Below, piece by piece: positions 25,121 to 36,190 of a stretch of DNA of 64,000 bases. Origin of the DNA: Aspergillus flavus (taxonomy: Eukaryota; Ascomycota; Eurotiomycetes; Eurotiales; Aspergillaceae). The position numbers were made by a program, and so were the translations under genes. How positions within the stretch are numbered: position 1 is the stretch's first letter; each line of letters opens with the position of its first letter. The notes under the pieces are model-generated. The model was not told the DNA's origin. It made no database searches and saw nothing but the letters and a program-made list of their open reading frames with translations. The stretch spans positions 3,658,001 through 3,722,000 of the forward strand of contig NC_092407.1 in assembly GCF_009017415.1 (NCBI RefSeq). The letters run 5' to 3'.

Positions 25121-25607
25121 TGTTGTAGATCTTCCTTGCGACGACTTTTGTGTTGATAGAAGATTTCAGGGTTCAGTGGAACAAGGCTAATAATTTGGGA
25201 GCCTCAATTGGTTAAACACAAAAATAGTCCAGAGTAGTGAGATTCGGTGGTGAGACTTGTTTTGGGGGAAAAGACGGTTATCAGCAACGATCGATGGGTC
25301 TTTTTTTTTTTTTATGATTTTCTTTTAGGCAATTTCCCAAGGAGGGGCAAGGCGGGCGAAGGCCTTAGGCCAATGGCAGGAATGAGGGGTCTGGGAGGAG
25401 GCCCGTGGATCGGACCGACGTATCGTGTTAGCTCTCTTTCTCTCCTCCTCTCCCAAGTTCCTCTTTCTCTGCTTACCGCCCGATCTGCCTGGTTCAAACA
25501 TCTCAGAGTGAACTGGTGTCCCTATATAGTCCTGGATCTCATATTCTGTGCACTAAATAACCCTTAGGCTCTGTTGAGGGTCTGTAACTGACCGATTGGG
25601 AGTGGGA

Positions 25608-25618
25608 CACGTGCCACA
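25608..25618. promoter_or_regulatory. CACGTG box fused to a CTGTGGC core
   Basis: CACGTG (25608-25613) is the E-box bound by Cbf1-type bHLH proteins. The adjacent bases, read on the minus strand, give CTGTGGC, the Met31/32-type core of yeast sulfur genes. In yeast these elements act together at methionine genes. Here the pair lies about 420 bp upstream of the MTHFR gene. Whether filamentous fungi use the second core is uncertain. Confidence 0.35.
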
Positions 25619-25931
25619 GGACAACCTCCGAAGTCCGGCCTTCTTTACGATAGGTTATCTCATCTTCCCCTTGCTTTAACGTAAGGTCGGTTTTTTTCCC
25701 CTCCCTTCCCTTGGGCTTTTCTTCCTTCTTCTGAGACCTGGCTTTGCAGCAGTCTTTCATTCTTTTCAATTCTTCTTCGTTTGTTTGTTGGAAGCTTCTC
25801 ATTCGGTATATTAACACTGTTCGCTGGCAGGCCCGGTGACCGATAATACCAGGAACGGTTGAACAGCAACCAAGAGCGCTGTTTAAGCTAGACAATTTGC
25901 CCCAGTTGTGAAAAAGCCCATCATTGTTCCT

Positions 25932-25996
25932 GTAAGTTTATTCCTTTGGACCTTCTAGCGAAGTTGAAGTTGTACTACAATTATCATTCCCAACAG
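25932..25996 (+). other. Probable 5' UTR intron of MTHFR
   Basis: A strong donor GTAAGTTTAT at 25932 and an acceptor CCCAACAG ending at 25996 bracket 65 bp, typical of this genome, just 42 bp before the start codon. There is no coding frame on either side, so it would lie in the leader. Confidence 0.5.
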
Positions 25997-26038
25997 ATCC
26001 GCTAATTTTAGTACTGTCATCTAGCCTAACTACACACA

Positions 26039-27988
26039 ATGCATATTAAGGAAAAGCTTGCCCAAAATGAGGCCGCTGAAAGAGTCGGCATCTCGTTTGA
26101 GTTCTTCCCCCCCAAAACAGCGCAAGGTGTGCAAAATCTTTACGACAGAATGGACCGAATGCACGCACTGGGCCCATCCTTCATTGATATCACATGGGGT
26201 GCCGGAGGGCGGTTGTCAGACTTGACTTGTGAGATGGTTAATGTGGCCCAATCGGTATACGGACTGGAGACTTGCATGCATTTAACATGTACAGACATGC
26301 CGACGGAAAAGGTAGATGCTGCCCTCCAGGCCGCCTACAAGTCTGGCTGCACTAATATCTTGGCCCTTCGCGGTGACCCGCCTCGTGAGAAAGAGAAGTG
26401 GGAAGCTGCCGAGGGCGGACTTCGTTATGCGAAAGACCTGGTCAAGTACATTCGGGACAAATACGGAAACCATTTTGACATTGGAGTGGGTGGTTACCCG
26501 GAAGGCGCCGACGATAACCCAGATGTGGACCTCTTGATCGATCACCTGAAGGAGAAGGTCGATGCAGGAGCCTCATTCGTTATCACACAGATGTTCTACG
26601 ATACGGATCTTTTCATCAGTTGGGTAAAGAAATGCCGCGCTAAGGGAATCAACGTGCCTATTATCCCTGGTATCATGCCGATTCAAACCTATGCTGCGTT
26701 TATCAGACGAGCAAACTGGACAAAGATTCATATTCCCGAAGATTGGCTTGAGACTCTGGAGCCCGTGAAGAATGATGATGCAGCTGTCAAGGAGATTGGA
26801 AAGGTCTTGATCGCAGACATGTGCAGGAGGCTTCTGGCAGCTGGCATTAACCATTTGCACTTGTAAGTTGGATTTCTCTCTTCCACCAAAACCGACAGCT
26901 CATAACTGTTACTAGTTATACGATGAACCTTGCCCAGGCCACACAGCTAGTCCTCGATGAGCTGAAACTTTTGCCCTCCGAAGAGACACCAATCCAGCGA
27001 CCCTTGCCCTGGCGGCCATCGCTTGGTCTTAACCGTAGGGCAGAGGATGTTCGCCCAATCTTCTGGCGGAACAGAAACTCTTCTTACATCGCTCGTACGC
27101 AGACATGGGACGAATTCCCGAACGGCCGCTGGACCGACTCCCGATCTCCCGCTTTCGGTGAACTTGATTCTTACGGCATAGGACTCAAGGGCACAAACGA
27201 ACAAAACATTCAACTGTGGGGTGAGCCAAAGTCCATTAAGGACCTGTCGCGTCTTTTTGTGAGATACCTGGAGGGTAAGCTGAGTCGGTTGCCCTGGAGC
27301 GACACACCTATCAGCTCTGAAGCGAAAGCTATCAAGCCCAACCTTATCGAACTCAATAACCGGGGTATACTCACTATCAACTCACAACCGGCTGTCAATG
27401 GAGCTAAGTCGTCCCACCCTGTGTATGGGTGGGGTCCGAAGAATGGCTTCGTCTACCAGAAGGCATACCTCGAACTCTTGATCCCCCCGTACTTGCTTGA
27501 CGAACTGATTGCACGCATTGAGGGTAACGAGGATCTCACCTACCACGCGGTTTCAAAGAATGGTGAATTGCGGACCAACACCCACGATAGCCCCAACGCC
27601 TTGACTTGGGGTATCTTCGCGGGTAGAGAGGTTGTCCAACCTACCATTGTTGAAACAATCAGTTTCTTAGCCTGGAAGGACGAGGCATACCGTCTAGGTG
27701 AAGACTGGGCTAAGTGTCATGCTGCTACAAGCCCCAGCAGGAAGTTGATCCAAGGTTTGGTGGACAGCTGGTACCTTGTTAACATCGGTGAGTTAATCCT
27801 AAAGTTATTACATCTTCATTTCACTTGCTGATTCTTTCTATCCAGTCAACAACGACTTCCACAACACATACGATCTCTTTGAACTGTTCAAGGACTTGAA
27901 CGTAAGAGATTTCGACGTCGAAGTCGCCGCAGACAATGCCGACTTGAAATCTCAGGAGAACGAAACGGCCGAGACCACCGCAAACTAA
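26039..27988 (+). CDS. met13: Methylenetetrahydrofolate reductase (Met13 type)
   Basis: Model join(26039..26862,26916..27787,27846..27988), 612 aa. It reduces 5,10-methylene-THF to 5-methyl-THF, supplying the methyl group for methionine. The N-terminal TIM barrel contains FEFFPPKTAQGVQNLYDRMDRM, FIDITWGAGG, ILALRGDPP, the GVGGYPEGA flavin loop and FVITQMFYD. The first join gives INHLHFYTMNLAQA, exactly the family sequence. The C-terminal half is the eukaryotic regulatory domain, ending in an acidic tail. The start context and the TAQGVQNLYDRMDRM motif place it with yeast Met13 (A. nidulans metF) rather than Met12. Intron donors are GTAAGT and GTGAGT. Length agrees with fungal homologues of about 600-650 aa. 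Confidence 0.95.
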
Positions 27989-28884
27989 TCTACCTATATC
28001 ACGAACAACCCCACCAGGCTATGCCTGCTCTTTAACTTCTCTGGCATCTCTTCAACGATTTACTATGACTTCTTAATTCAACATCTATATCTCAACGATA
28101 CCTGCCTGGGGTCGAACCACCCCACGGCGCGGAATGGCTTATGGCGACACGAATTGAAGACCTCTCAACGATTTCTTCTTTGAGCGTTATTTAATTTCAA
28201 CATGACTTTTAACTTCAACCTTATACCCCCACCCGATTATTTTCATTTCTCATCGCGCGCGAGAAGAATCTTAAATTCAACATCATAATCAAATCTCCCT
28301 AGGAGCCCGAAGCTCAGGGGTCGTCAACCATGACCCCGCCTCCTCTTTCACTTTCGTCTATACATCCTCATCTCCACTTTCTATCTCGCTTTTGTCTTTT
28401 TCTCTTTCTCTTTTATTTAAAACAGAGCAGGGCTACATACAACAGGGTGATGCGATACCTTACGATAATTCAACACTATGGATGACAACGGAGTTGGGTT
28501 CATGAGAAACGAAGAAAAGTTATCCTTTTCAACACGGGATACGGAGTTTCTTCATGAAGCATTTGATATATTTCACGGAATTTTATTTACTCAAGTCTTG
28601 AATAGAAATATAGACTCAAAAACCAAAACAAAATCAATGTGATGATGATAGTTACTTGCCTTCGGGCCTTTACACTCTTCCTACTATTAGATGATATGAG
28701 GGCCTTGACTAATTATATAGCACGTTTTATGCCCCAAAAGAATACCTTGTATTGCACAACCGTTCATAACGATAACTGACGTCGCTGGGAAAGACGTTCA
28801 AACGTAAGAATAATAATACATGAAATGAGGACCCGCCACTCAAGTATACAAAAAGTACAAGAACAATGTAAGGCTCCAAAGGTA
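27989..28884. other. Convergent 3' region
   Basis: This 896 bp lies between two converging genes. It is rich in C/T tracts in its first half and A/T-rich in its second half. Nothing beyond presumed 3' UTRs and terminators was recognised. Confidence 0.5.
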
Positions 28885-31872
28885 TCAGTTTGTCATACCC
28901 TGTAGAACTCTTCCTAGCGCACTCAGAAACCACCCGAGAGGTCTTACAAACCATACGATCCAGCTTCCGATAAGAATGACATATTCAACTGCTCGCCCCA
29001 GAAGCATCATGATAGAACCAAGAACACCAAGGTAAATCACCACTTGACAAAGATCAGTCAGAAAACGAGCAAGATCTTTCTCACTTGGTCTAGGCCAAAC
29101 TCCTGTTGTGGTGTAAATGGAGCAAGCATGCAACAGGTTCCTGAAAACATGCAGGCAGTGTTCAACCATGTTCAGAATACAGTTCAAAGCAATTTTGAAC
29201 AAGACGGTCCTTGAATGCCGATTGTCTATTATCTGTGTGAAGAGGCTGTGTGCCTGCGCAGCCGAGAGGATGAAGATGTCCATGATCAGACTTATAGTAA
29301 TTGAATTCAACAAACCCCGGTAGTCTGCTTGTACCGCACTTGTCTGTAGATCAGCACGCAAATCAGCGACCTTAGAGCGAAGATGCTCTTCGTGTGTGTA
29401 CTTGCCGCCTGATTTGTCGTCTTCCTTGTGATCTGTCTTACGCTCATCTTTAGGATCGTCGACCTGTAGGCCATCCAATTCGGCTACCTCAACAATTCTT
29501 GCGGTCTGCGCTGGCGCTTTTGGATACCGCTGATCCCTCGTGAGCGAACCGGCAGGAGAGATATCGTGGCCCGAGGAGGGTATGGACTGAGACGACTCCG
29601 ACATGCTCCTTGCAGGGGTTTGGTAATCATTTTTCGGCGAAGTAGCAGGCGCTTTTGGTGGGGTGGTATTATGTACGCGTTGACCGAGATTTTCTGTCCG
29701 TGACTTTACCATGACGGGCATACGGATGTACCCACGTATGGCCTGGCGCCTTTCCGCGCTCATATGCCCCAGTTCTGCTCGACCTTGTTGTGTCACCGGA
29801 GCATTTTTCATGGGAGTGTCTCTTGAAAATGAAGGCGCTGGCCAAGTTGCGTTGGATCTCTCCCACGAATTTTGGGTCGCTCGTCGTAATCCCGACGGTG
29901 AAGAGTGCATTTGAGGCTTCGTCCTTACATCTTTGATGGTTTCGCCTGCTATCCGAGGCGGTATGCCTGAACGTTTCGGCGTAGCGCCTCTCGCTTCCCC
30001 AGTGGTCACCATAGTGCGTGTGATAGTGGGTGTGATAATGAACACATCGTCCCCATGGCTCTTTCTCTGGTCCTGAGTTCTTGCTGCATGGGCAGCATGG
30101 TTTGTGTTCTCTTTCCCCGAGACATGCGCAGGCGTCTCTGCCTTGTCCTGTCGTTGACATATAGTCTCGTGACACATCGTCTTCGGTGACTGCTTGGAGC
30201 ATTGGGCATGCTTCGAACTCTGAAAAGCTGGCTTCCGTTCTTCTTGAGCGACAGTCTTTTCCTCTGACACTGCTGTCGTTGTGTGGGTTGGCGTAATTAT
30301 TTTTTTCCAATCCCTTGGTTTGGCCATTGGTGTCGACACATCCACCACTCTGGGGCGCTCGTTGGTTGAAGAGAAAAGCAAAATCTCGTCGGGATTCTTG
30401 TCGTATGGACCCTTGATTTCCCTGCACCCTAAAAAAGAGCCGTCCGGATTAGCATCAGAGACCTTCTGCTTTATTCTCGATGTTGACTCTTCCCAGATAG
30501 TGCTGAAGCGCTGTTTCCCAACCTCGTCAGGTGAGTAATATCGATTATGACCAGATGGACACGTTGCCGGTTGTTCACCTGTCTCTGCAGAACGACTTGA
30601 ACGTGAGTCCTGGCCGTCGAGGGTACTAAGCTGCTTTCGTTCGTGATCTGGCAGATTCGGATTATCCTCAGGTGACGTGGTACGTGGACTTGGAAGGGCA
30701 TCAGGGTCAAGCATCGTCTCTCCATCTTTGTGCACATTCTCGATGCTCTTTTGAAACTCCACAATCTGCTCCACGCTCATTGTTGGTGGATTTGGATCTT
30801 TGGCCGATGGCATATTGACAACAAATCTATCTTCCCACTCGGTCATCGAGCTGCTAGGGCCTGAAACTGGTGATATAGAAGGGTGTGAATGAATGGATGA
30901 GTCGGTAGTGTTATCTGTCTTGACAGGGGACCTTTGAGGCGGCGTGTCATGGGTCTCACGGCCTGTCAGTTTGTCCTTGCTCGCCTGAGATCCATCCTGA
31001 TTACCGGAATGCCCCTTGGTGTGTGACACAGGGCTACCTTGACAGCCGATGGTAGGACCCGCTATTTTGGTTCTGGGCTTAGCCCCTTGCTCAGAAACTC
31101 TTTGACCACGAGTAGCTGGACTTGCTGTTTTTTGCTTATGTTTGGCGATTTCATGTTTGGGTGAGCTAGCCAATGAAATAATCTTTCTATAGGCCTCTTG
31201 ACAATAATCCTTCTGTTTGTCTTTGTTGCGTGATGCTGTAGGCGACTCCCTGTCGAACTTCCCTCGAACTTTCCGCCAATATTGCTCGCGTTCTTTGTCT
31301 GTCGAGTTTGGTGATTCGCGATCCGATGCACCAGGGGACCGTTTCATCTGACCCTGCACCTTGATATTCTGCTCCTTTTTCTGAGGCGTGACGGATGCTT
31401 CCCTCTTTTGCTCCGTACCATTATCTGCAAACGCTCTAGGCATGGGAAGCTTGGTGGCCTTGCCCCTTCGCAAAAGAGTCTGGGGTGTTTCGGGGGTTCC
31501 AATCTTCGATCCGGCCGACTTTTGGTCGGTCCCCGTCGGATGTGCTCCATTTTGCTCGTTTTCCGCTCCTTGGTCACTGAATTTGGTACGTCTGCCGTTT
31601 CGAGCTCGAGGCTGGAGGTTGAGCAAATGTCCTTTCGGTAAAGGAATATGTCCCTCCATTTTGGATCGATGAGGTAGGCTAACAGATTCGACTCTTAGGT
31701 CAGGTTCAGCCCTTCGACTTACCCATTCCTTCCTAGAAAACCGTGGTTTTTCTTGTGTATGTGAAGGTGGGATGTGATTACTACGCCTTCTGAGGCGTTT
31801 GCCGTGCGACAATGAAGCTGATGGCTCATTGAAACACGACAGAGCATTTGCGAAGAGAGTTCGAGAGAACAT
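28885..31872 (-). CDS. Uncharacterised large disordered protein with C-terminal membrane segments
   Basis: Single exon, 995 aa, function unknown. Residues 1 to about 330 are highly charged and disordered (rich in Lys, Arg, Ser, Gln, Pro). A better-ordered centre follows: WEDRFVVNMPSAKDPNPPTM, then RYYSPDEVGKQRFSTIWEE, then FLGCREIKGPYDKNPDEILLF. Such order-like islands in a disordered chain are usually the conserved part of a family. Another disordered stretch leads to a charged heptad-like segment and then about 160 C-terminal residues with several hydrophobic helices, including VVIYLGVLGSIMMLLGRAVEYVILIGSWIVW-like sequence in pieces. The protein would be tail-anchored with a large cytosolic or nucleoplasmic domain. 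It precedes NUR1 in the same orientation. I recognise no named family; a nuclear-envelope role is only a guess from neighbour and architecture. Confidence 0.8.
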   Translation of the reverse strand: MFSRTLFANALSCFNEPSASLSHGKRLRRRSNHIPPSHTQEKPRFSRKEWVSRRAEPDLRVESVSLPHRSKMEGHIPLPKGHLLNLQPRARNGRRTKFSDQGAENEQNGAHPTGTDQKSAGSKIGTPETPQTLLRRGKATKLPMPRAFADNGTEQKREASVTPQKKEQNIKVQGQMKRSPGASDRESPNSTDKEREQYWRKVRGKFDRESPTASRNKDKQKDYCQEAYRKIISLASSPKHEIAKHKQKTASPATRGQRVSEQGAKPRTKIAGPTIGCQGSPVSHTKGHSGNQDGSQASKDKLTGRETHDTPPQRSPVKTDNTTDSSIHSHPSISPVSGPSSSMTEWEDRFVVNMPSAKDPNPPTMSVEQIVEFQKSIENVHKDGETMLDPDALPSPRTTSPEDNPNLPDHERKQLSTLDGQDSRSSRSAETGEQPATCPSGHNRYYSPDEVGKQRFSTIWEESTSRIKQKVSDANPDGSFLGCREIKGPYDKNPDEILLFSSTNERPRVVDVSTPMAKPRDWKKIITPTHTTTAVSEEKTVAQEERKPAFQSSKHAQCSKQSPKTMCHETICQRQDKAETPAHVSGKENTNHAAHAARTQDQRKSHGDDVFIITPTITRTMVTTGEARGATPKRSGIPPRIAGETIKDVRTKPQMHSSPSGLRRATQNSWERSNATWPAPSFSRDTPMKNAPVTQQGRAELGHMSAERRQAIRGYIRMPVMVKSRTENLGQRVHNTTPPKAPATSPKNDYQTPARSMSESSQSIPSSGHDISPAGSLTRDQRYPKAPAQTARIVEVAELDGLQVDDPKDERKTDHKEDDKSGGKYTHEEHLRSKVADLRADLQTSAVQADYRGLLNSITISLIMDIFILSAAQAHSLFTQIIDNRHSRTVLFKIALNCILNMVEHCLHVFRNLLHACSIYTTTGVWPRPSEKDLARFLTDLCQVVIYLGVLGSIMMLLGRAVEYVILIGSWIVWFVRPLGWFLSALGRVLQGMTN

Positions 31873-32517
31873 TTGCTCTGCAGGCTGATTCCAAGTTGCA
31901 AAAGGGATGACGTGCGTAATGATACGATTGGAATGCTAAGGAATCCAGCTCACCACTTCAAGGAATGCAACAAGAAACAGGAGTCGCTCAGCATGGAATG
32001 TGTGCCCCTGCTCTGACGCTATTTGGTATGGCAATAGCACACGCGCTTGGTCGGTTCCTTTTTATTTGGGCCACATCTGGGGAAGCAGCGACGCCCTTGC
32101 CCATCTGGCATGCCCCAGACGGGATCCTAAGTAACCAAGTAGGAATTTTAGGAAATAACGAAAAGACTGGACATATTTTGGCTTCCTCATTTGCGGTTTG
32201 GCTCAAGTTTAATTTCCGAACATCGCAACAATGCGACATGGAACATATAATACAGTGGCTGGCCGTGTCTGTTATCAGACTACATTCCCGAGTTGATATG
32301 GGTCGACTCTGTGCCCCTTGAACGCAATAGGAATATATCTTTGAGCTGAAGAAAAGACTAAGGACTCCCAAACTCCCCTCCCATATGCTTAGTTAAATGT
32401 TGTCCACAAGACTATATGCGGGTAAACGGTATAATAATTCCGAGGAATGCGTGATGCATCGGCCTACCATGAAGTTGTCCTCTTTCCTACTAGGAACAAA
32501 TCATAACTCTGAGTTGT
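31873..32517. other. Spacer between NUR1 and the large membrane protein gene
   Basis: This 645 bp holds the presumed 3' UTR of NUR1 and the promoter of the downstream minus-strand gene. Short frames on both strands (for example 31965-32321) overlap each other and show no domain. Confidence 0.5.
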
Positions 32518-33970
32518 TTAGAACCTTCCTGTCTGGCGACGTAAGTCGAGATGACTTCGTCTTGAACCTGACGCAATGGCGCTCGCGTCACCAGGAACAT
32601 TGCTTCTCTTCAGCGGGCTAGACGGCTTCTTCATTGGACTTCCACCTCGCTCCCTATAAAAGAAATCCCCAGTACTTTGGAGACGGCGGTCAAAGTTCGT
32701 GGAACTTGATTTCCTCAACGGAGAATTAGCATGCGAGTAGATACCAAGACTGCCACCATCTCCCGTGGCGGTAGGGGTTTGACGAAACTGCGGCTGCCGA
32801 ATTGACGAGATCGGACCTCGAACAATAGGAGAAGTGTCCCGCAAATGACTTGGTGTTTGCAGTGAGCCTTGGTATTGAGACGGGCCAGAAGGGGTTCCAG
32901 CTAGTGATTGACGCCCAGAAGAAATACCATCCGGGTCAACGTGTTTAAGGTAGTTGGGGTTCGGGCTGGTCTTGAACCCCCGCTGGACAATGAATGTTGG
33001 AGTATAAGTGTCCACTTTGTTAGATTTGGATTTGGAGCCGGATTGGGTGACATCTGCGCCAGAAAATTGAGTACCGACATCTCTCATTAAAGGCTGAGTT
33101 CGAGGATGTACATATTTTGTGTCATACTCTTTCAACACTTCTTTATGTACCAGGGTAGAATCCTTGGCCTGTTGCTTAAAAGAGGATGATAGAAATGTCA
33201 TCTGTACTGACAAAAGCGTTGTCAAAAAGATTGTCGTCACAATGGTAACACTTGGTCGAGGATCTGACAGTTGTGTAGGCAGGAAAAGCCAGTAAACTAA
33301 AACGTGCCCGGGGCTAAAAAGGCAGAACAACCGCAAACATATCGGTAGAGGGTCCCACACGGCAAGTTCCCACACGTCGCGCTGCGCATCGGGGTGCGCT
33401 CTTGAACGTGCCGACCCGGAAATCGCATTTGCAAAGTATCGCAGCGGTGAGGCTGGAGTTGAGTCAACACGTACACGGTGAGCCGATGGTGTCGCAGGTG
33501 CGCGATCAATTGATGCTTCAAACATGCGATAGTGTCGTTTGCGGTAAAATGTATAGAGACTATTAAGCCCGGTAAAACACGCGAGTAGATGAACGACGAA
33601 CGAAGCCTGTGATGAAGGTGTTCATTAGCGCCAAAATTCCCAAGTCACACAACGAGCCTGGACCTCAAAGTTATAGGCGGTAAAAATCTATGGCTATCGG
33701 AAAACAACTTACAAACCAGCTGAGCCAGGGAGTACCTCCATCTTCGCCGAAAACATCGTCTATGGCTCTCCCGCCACTGGGTTGAGTATTGGCTCTTGCG
33801 ATCAGAAAGACCACATTTAAGGCCACACCCAAAGGAAGTGCCCAGTCCTTCTCAAACTGATCCCAATCATTTGCATCTATCTCTTCCGACAGCCATAGGA
33901 GAAAGTCCAAGGGGTTTAGATAGGATTTGATACGCTCTGTCAATGGTTGGCGGCGTATGAGCCGGGGCAT
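32518..33970 (-). CDS. nur1: Nuclear rim protein 1
   Basis: Model complement(join(32518..33606,33713..33970)), 448 aa. NUR1 is an inner nuclear membrane protein; in yeast it binds Lrs4/Csm1 (cohibin), tethers rDNA to the envelope and supports silencing. The N-terminus MPRLIRRQPLTERIKSYLNPLDFLLWLSEEIDA (in part) is the family hallmark. Hydrophobic segments follow at WALPLGVALNVVFLIA, at ASFVVHLLACFTGLNSLYTFY across the splice junction, at CLFSPGHVLVYWLFL and at TIVTTIFLTTLLSVQMTF. The RVRVDSTPASPLRY loop and KEVLKEYDTKYVHPRTQPLMRDVGTQF motif match fungal NUR1. The C-terminal third is Ser/Gly/Pro-rich and disordered. The 106 bp intron has a GTAAGT donor and joins in phase 0. An upstream in-frame extension is ignored because the family starts at this Met. 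Confidence 0.93.
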
Positions 33971-34318
33971 CGTGACGCCAAAAAAGCTACGATAGTAGCG
34001 CGAGCAACTGCAATTCAGTAAAGGAATTAGCCTATTGAGTGGTACCAAAAGGTACATAGGAATCAGCGCTGGACTTACCTATGGCAAGACAAAGACAACA
34101 AGCTGAGGGCAAGCTTTGCGTCCCACTTGTGTAAACATCCAACAACACAATGAGAAAAAGCGCATACAATTGTGATTATATAAGCAGAGTCGGGGCCACT
34201 TATGACGACTGTCCGATCAAGTTGCGGGAAGTCGAGACTCCACGGGGACAGTGTCACCCTTGTCTTATCCCACTTACGTTTGAGCTGTTCCCTTCGCCGA
34301 CCGCTCAGATCTATCACT
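33971..34318. promoter_or_regulatory. Divergent promoter region, NUR1/VMA7
   Basis: This 348 bp spacer lies between the start codons of NUR1 (-) and the V-ATPase subunit F gene (+). No recognised motif stands out. Confidence 0.5.
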
Positions 34319-34956
34319 ATGGCGGCCCAAGCCAAGGTACACACTCCACTTCACTTCTTATCTGCACGAGTCCGACGGCTGACATACCACAGGACCGGCA
34401 GTTCCTTGCTGTCATCGGAGATGAAGAGTAATCTACAGTCTGTGGGGTTATTCTGAACCAAATTTTGCTAATTCCCTATATCAGCTCGGTGACTGGACTT
34501 CTTCTCGCAGGTGTTGGCGTAAGTGGATTCAAGAGCGCTATAGCAGCCGACATGTCCGATGGTGAGCTAATCGGCTTCTCAAAGCATGTCACAGACCCCC
34601 CCGACTCCCAACGGAATTTCCTCGTGGTAGACTCTAAGACCGAAACCTCTACGATTGAGAAAGCGTTCCAAAACTTCACCCAAGAAAGAAAAGATATTGC
34701 TATCGTTCTCATCAATCAACACGTACGTTACTCAAGCTATGTGCTTCCCCCCGCGGCCCTAAAAGAAAAATGTTCAAGCTCTTTATAGTTCGTCGCCGTG
34801 CTTACGAGAGAACAGGTTGCAGAGCGCATCCGCCATAGTGTCGATTCCTTTGCCGATCCATTTCCTGCAGTTCTAGAAATTCCAAGCAAGGATCACCCGT
34901 ACGACCCCGAGAAGGATAGCGTGCTTAAACGGGTGCGGCGTTTATTTGGAGAATAG
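34319..34956 (+). CDS. vma7: V-type proton ATPase subunit F
   Basis: Model join(34319..34336,34393..34427,34485..34518,34585..34722,34816..34956), 121 aa, the normal size. Subunit F sits in the V1 sector central stalk, linking ATP hydrolysis to rotation and vacuolar acidification. The protein reads [20 protein letters not shown] and continues [18 protein letters not shown], then the [16 protein letters not shown] helix and the [20 protein letters not shown] segment, all classical. Four introns break a very small gene; the first exon is 18 nt and the second 35 nt. The third intron (34519-34584, 66 bp, GTAAGT...AAAG) has a length divisible by three and no stop codon, so its retention would add 22 residues between GVG and HVT. 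Family length argues that it is removed. Confidence 0.93.
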
Positions 34957-36190
34957 ATCCAGGGAGTACCCTGTTCTACCTTTTGTTTGTCCTCATCGTG
35001 TTATAAATGTCATATGTGGTTGTGGGATAATGGAACCGTTGTGCGCAAAGGGATGATACCCAATTTATTGAAGAGTTGTTCATATAGACTCGTATGTGCC
35101 TACCATGGATAAGTTAGAGAATGGCACCCATCCGATATTTATGTCAGGACGACTTTCCTACAAAAGAAAACGTCTTTGACATCTCGTAAATAGACTTCGT
35201 GAGAATATTTGTGCCTGGTAAACAGTGAGCTGGTAGAACAGTAGTTGACAGTTCACCAGACTCGCTCGGCATATCTTGCCTTTAACGGAAGACTAGTCAC
35301 TTCGACATTCATCCAGCGGAAATAAATGTGGGAGGTACTCAATTGACAGTGCAGTGGACCGATCCATATCTTCTGATAAATCTTTGCCGACGACCTATAA
35401 ATATATGCGGCGTGCCCTAGGTGAGAACGTAAAGATCGAAAATGGACGCAGCATGGTATGGCTCGTAAAGGAAGCATTTTACTTGGTAAGCTTCACAACG
35501 AGAATTGCGCCCATTTCGTCCTCTGAGGGCCACCGTAACTATGGAGCAAATGCCGGGGTCCGGTACTTTTGCAAAATCGACCGTCAGACGAAGTTTAGCC
35601 TCCTCTTGGTTAAGGGTGATGAGATGATGTTATACACAGTAGAAATGATACGAGCATGTATGGGCCAGCATTACGCTACTGTTGAGAAATAGTAACAGAA
35701 TAACCATCTCATCCAATCCCGATTCCAGAGAAGCTTGTGAAGGTGGGTCGATCTCCACGATAGGCAATTGGGCTCCATACAGAGTAAGTTTAGTTACGGA
35801 CGGATGTCATTCTTCAGATCCGTGAGGTTTCGGTTGTCGTCATAGTGAGCAACAAGAAGCATTTCAGAGATCAAGATATCTCATGTTTGGTTCGAAAGTT
35901 TAGCTCAATGCTTTAAATGTGAATAATAAACGCCATGCATTGCATTCCCACCAATCAGGCTGCTGTGCCTCTACTGGTATCACGTGCGCCCAGCCATTCG
36001 TCATGGTCCCATGACACCGCTTCTCCCCTTCCTCTACTGACTTACCTTACGAGAGGTACAACTTACTACTTGCTATATACTAAACTTCCACCATCGTCAT
36101 CACCAGTCATAGTGGTACTCATATAATTTGGACTCGATTTCCCATCTCATCGTGATCCGATCCCGAGCAGTTTGACAAATCCTCGCAATC
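34957..36190. other. Intergenic region with no supported gene
   Basis: This 1.2 kb separates VMA7 from the NPC2-type gene, both on the plus strand. A frame of 112 codons at 35354-35692 has no recognisable feature and weak coding character. The distal part holds the promoter of the lipid transfer gene. Nothing else was recognised. Confidence 0.45.

Larger units (their letters stand above)
25121..26038. promoter_or_regulatory. Divergent promoter region, OPRT/MTHFR
   Basis: This 918 bp separates two divergent start codons. A CACGTG box at 25608-25613 overlaps the start of a CTGTGGC core read on the minus strand (listed separately). A probable 5' UTR intron of the reductase occupies 25932-25996. 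T-rich and C/T-rich tracts are frequent, as in other fungal promoters. No ORF looks real. Confidence 0.55.

Noticed and set aside
28095..28125. A tRNA-like B box (GGTTCGACCCC on the minus strand)
   Set aside because: The flanking bases do not form a five-pair T stem, and no matching A box or acceptor stem is present.
29669..30427. A 252-codon frame inside the 995-residue gene in another register
   Set aside because: Low-complexity, Lys/Ser/Gln-rich DNA keeps several registers open; the longer frame alone has ordered islands and a membrane tail.
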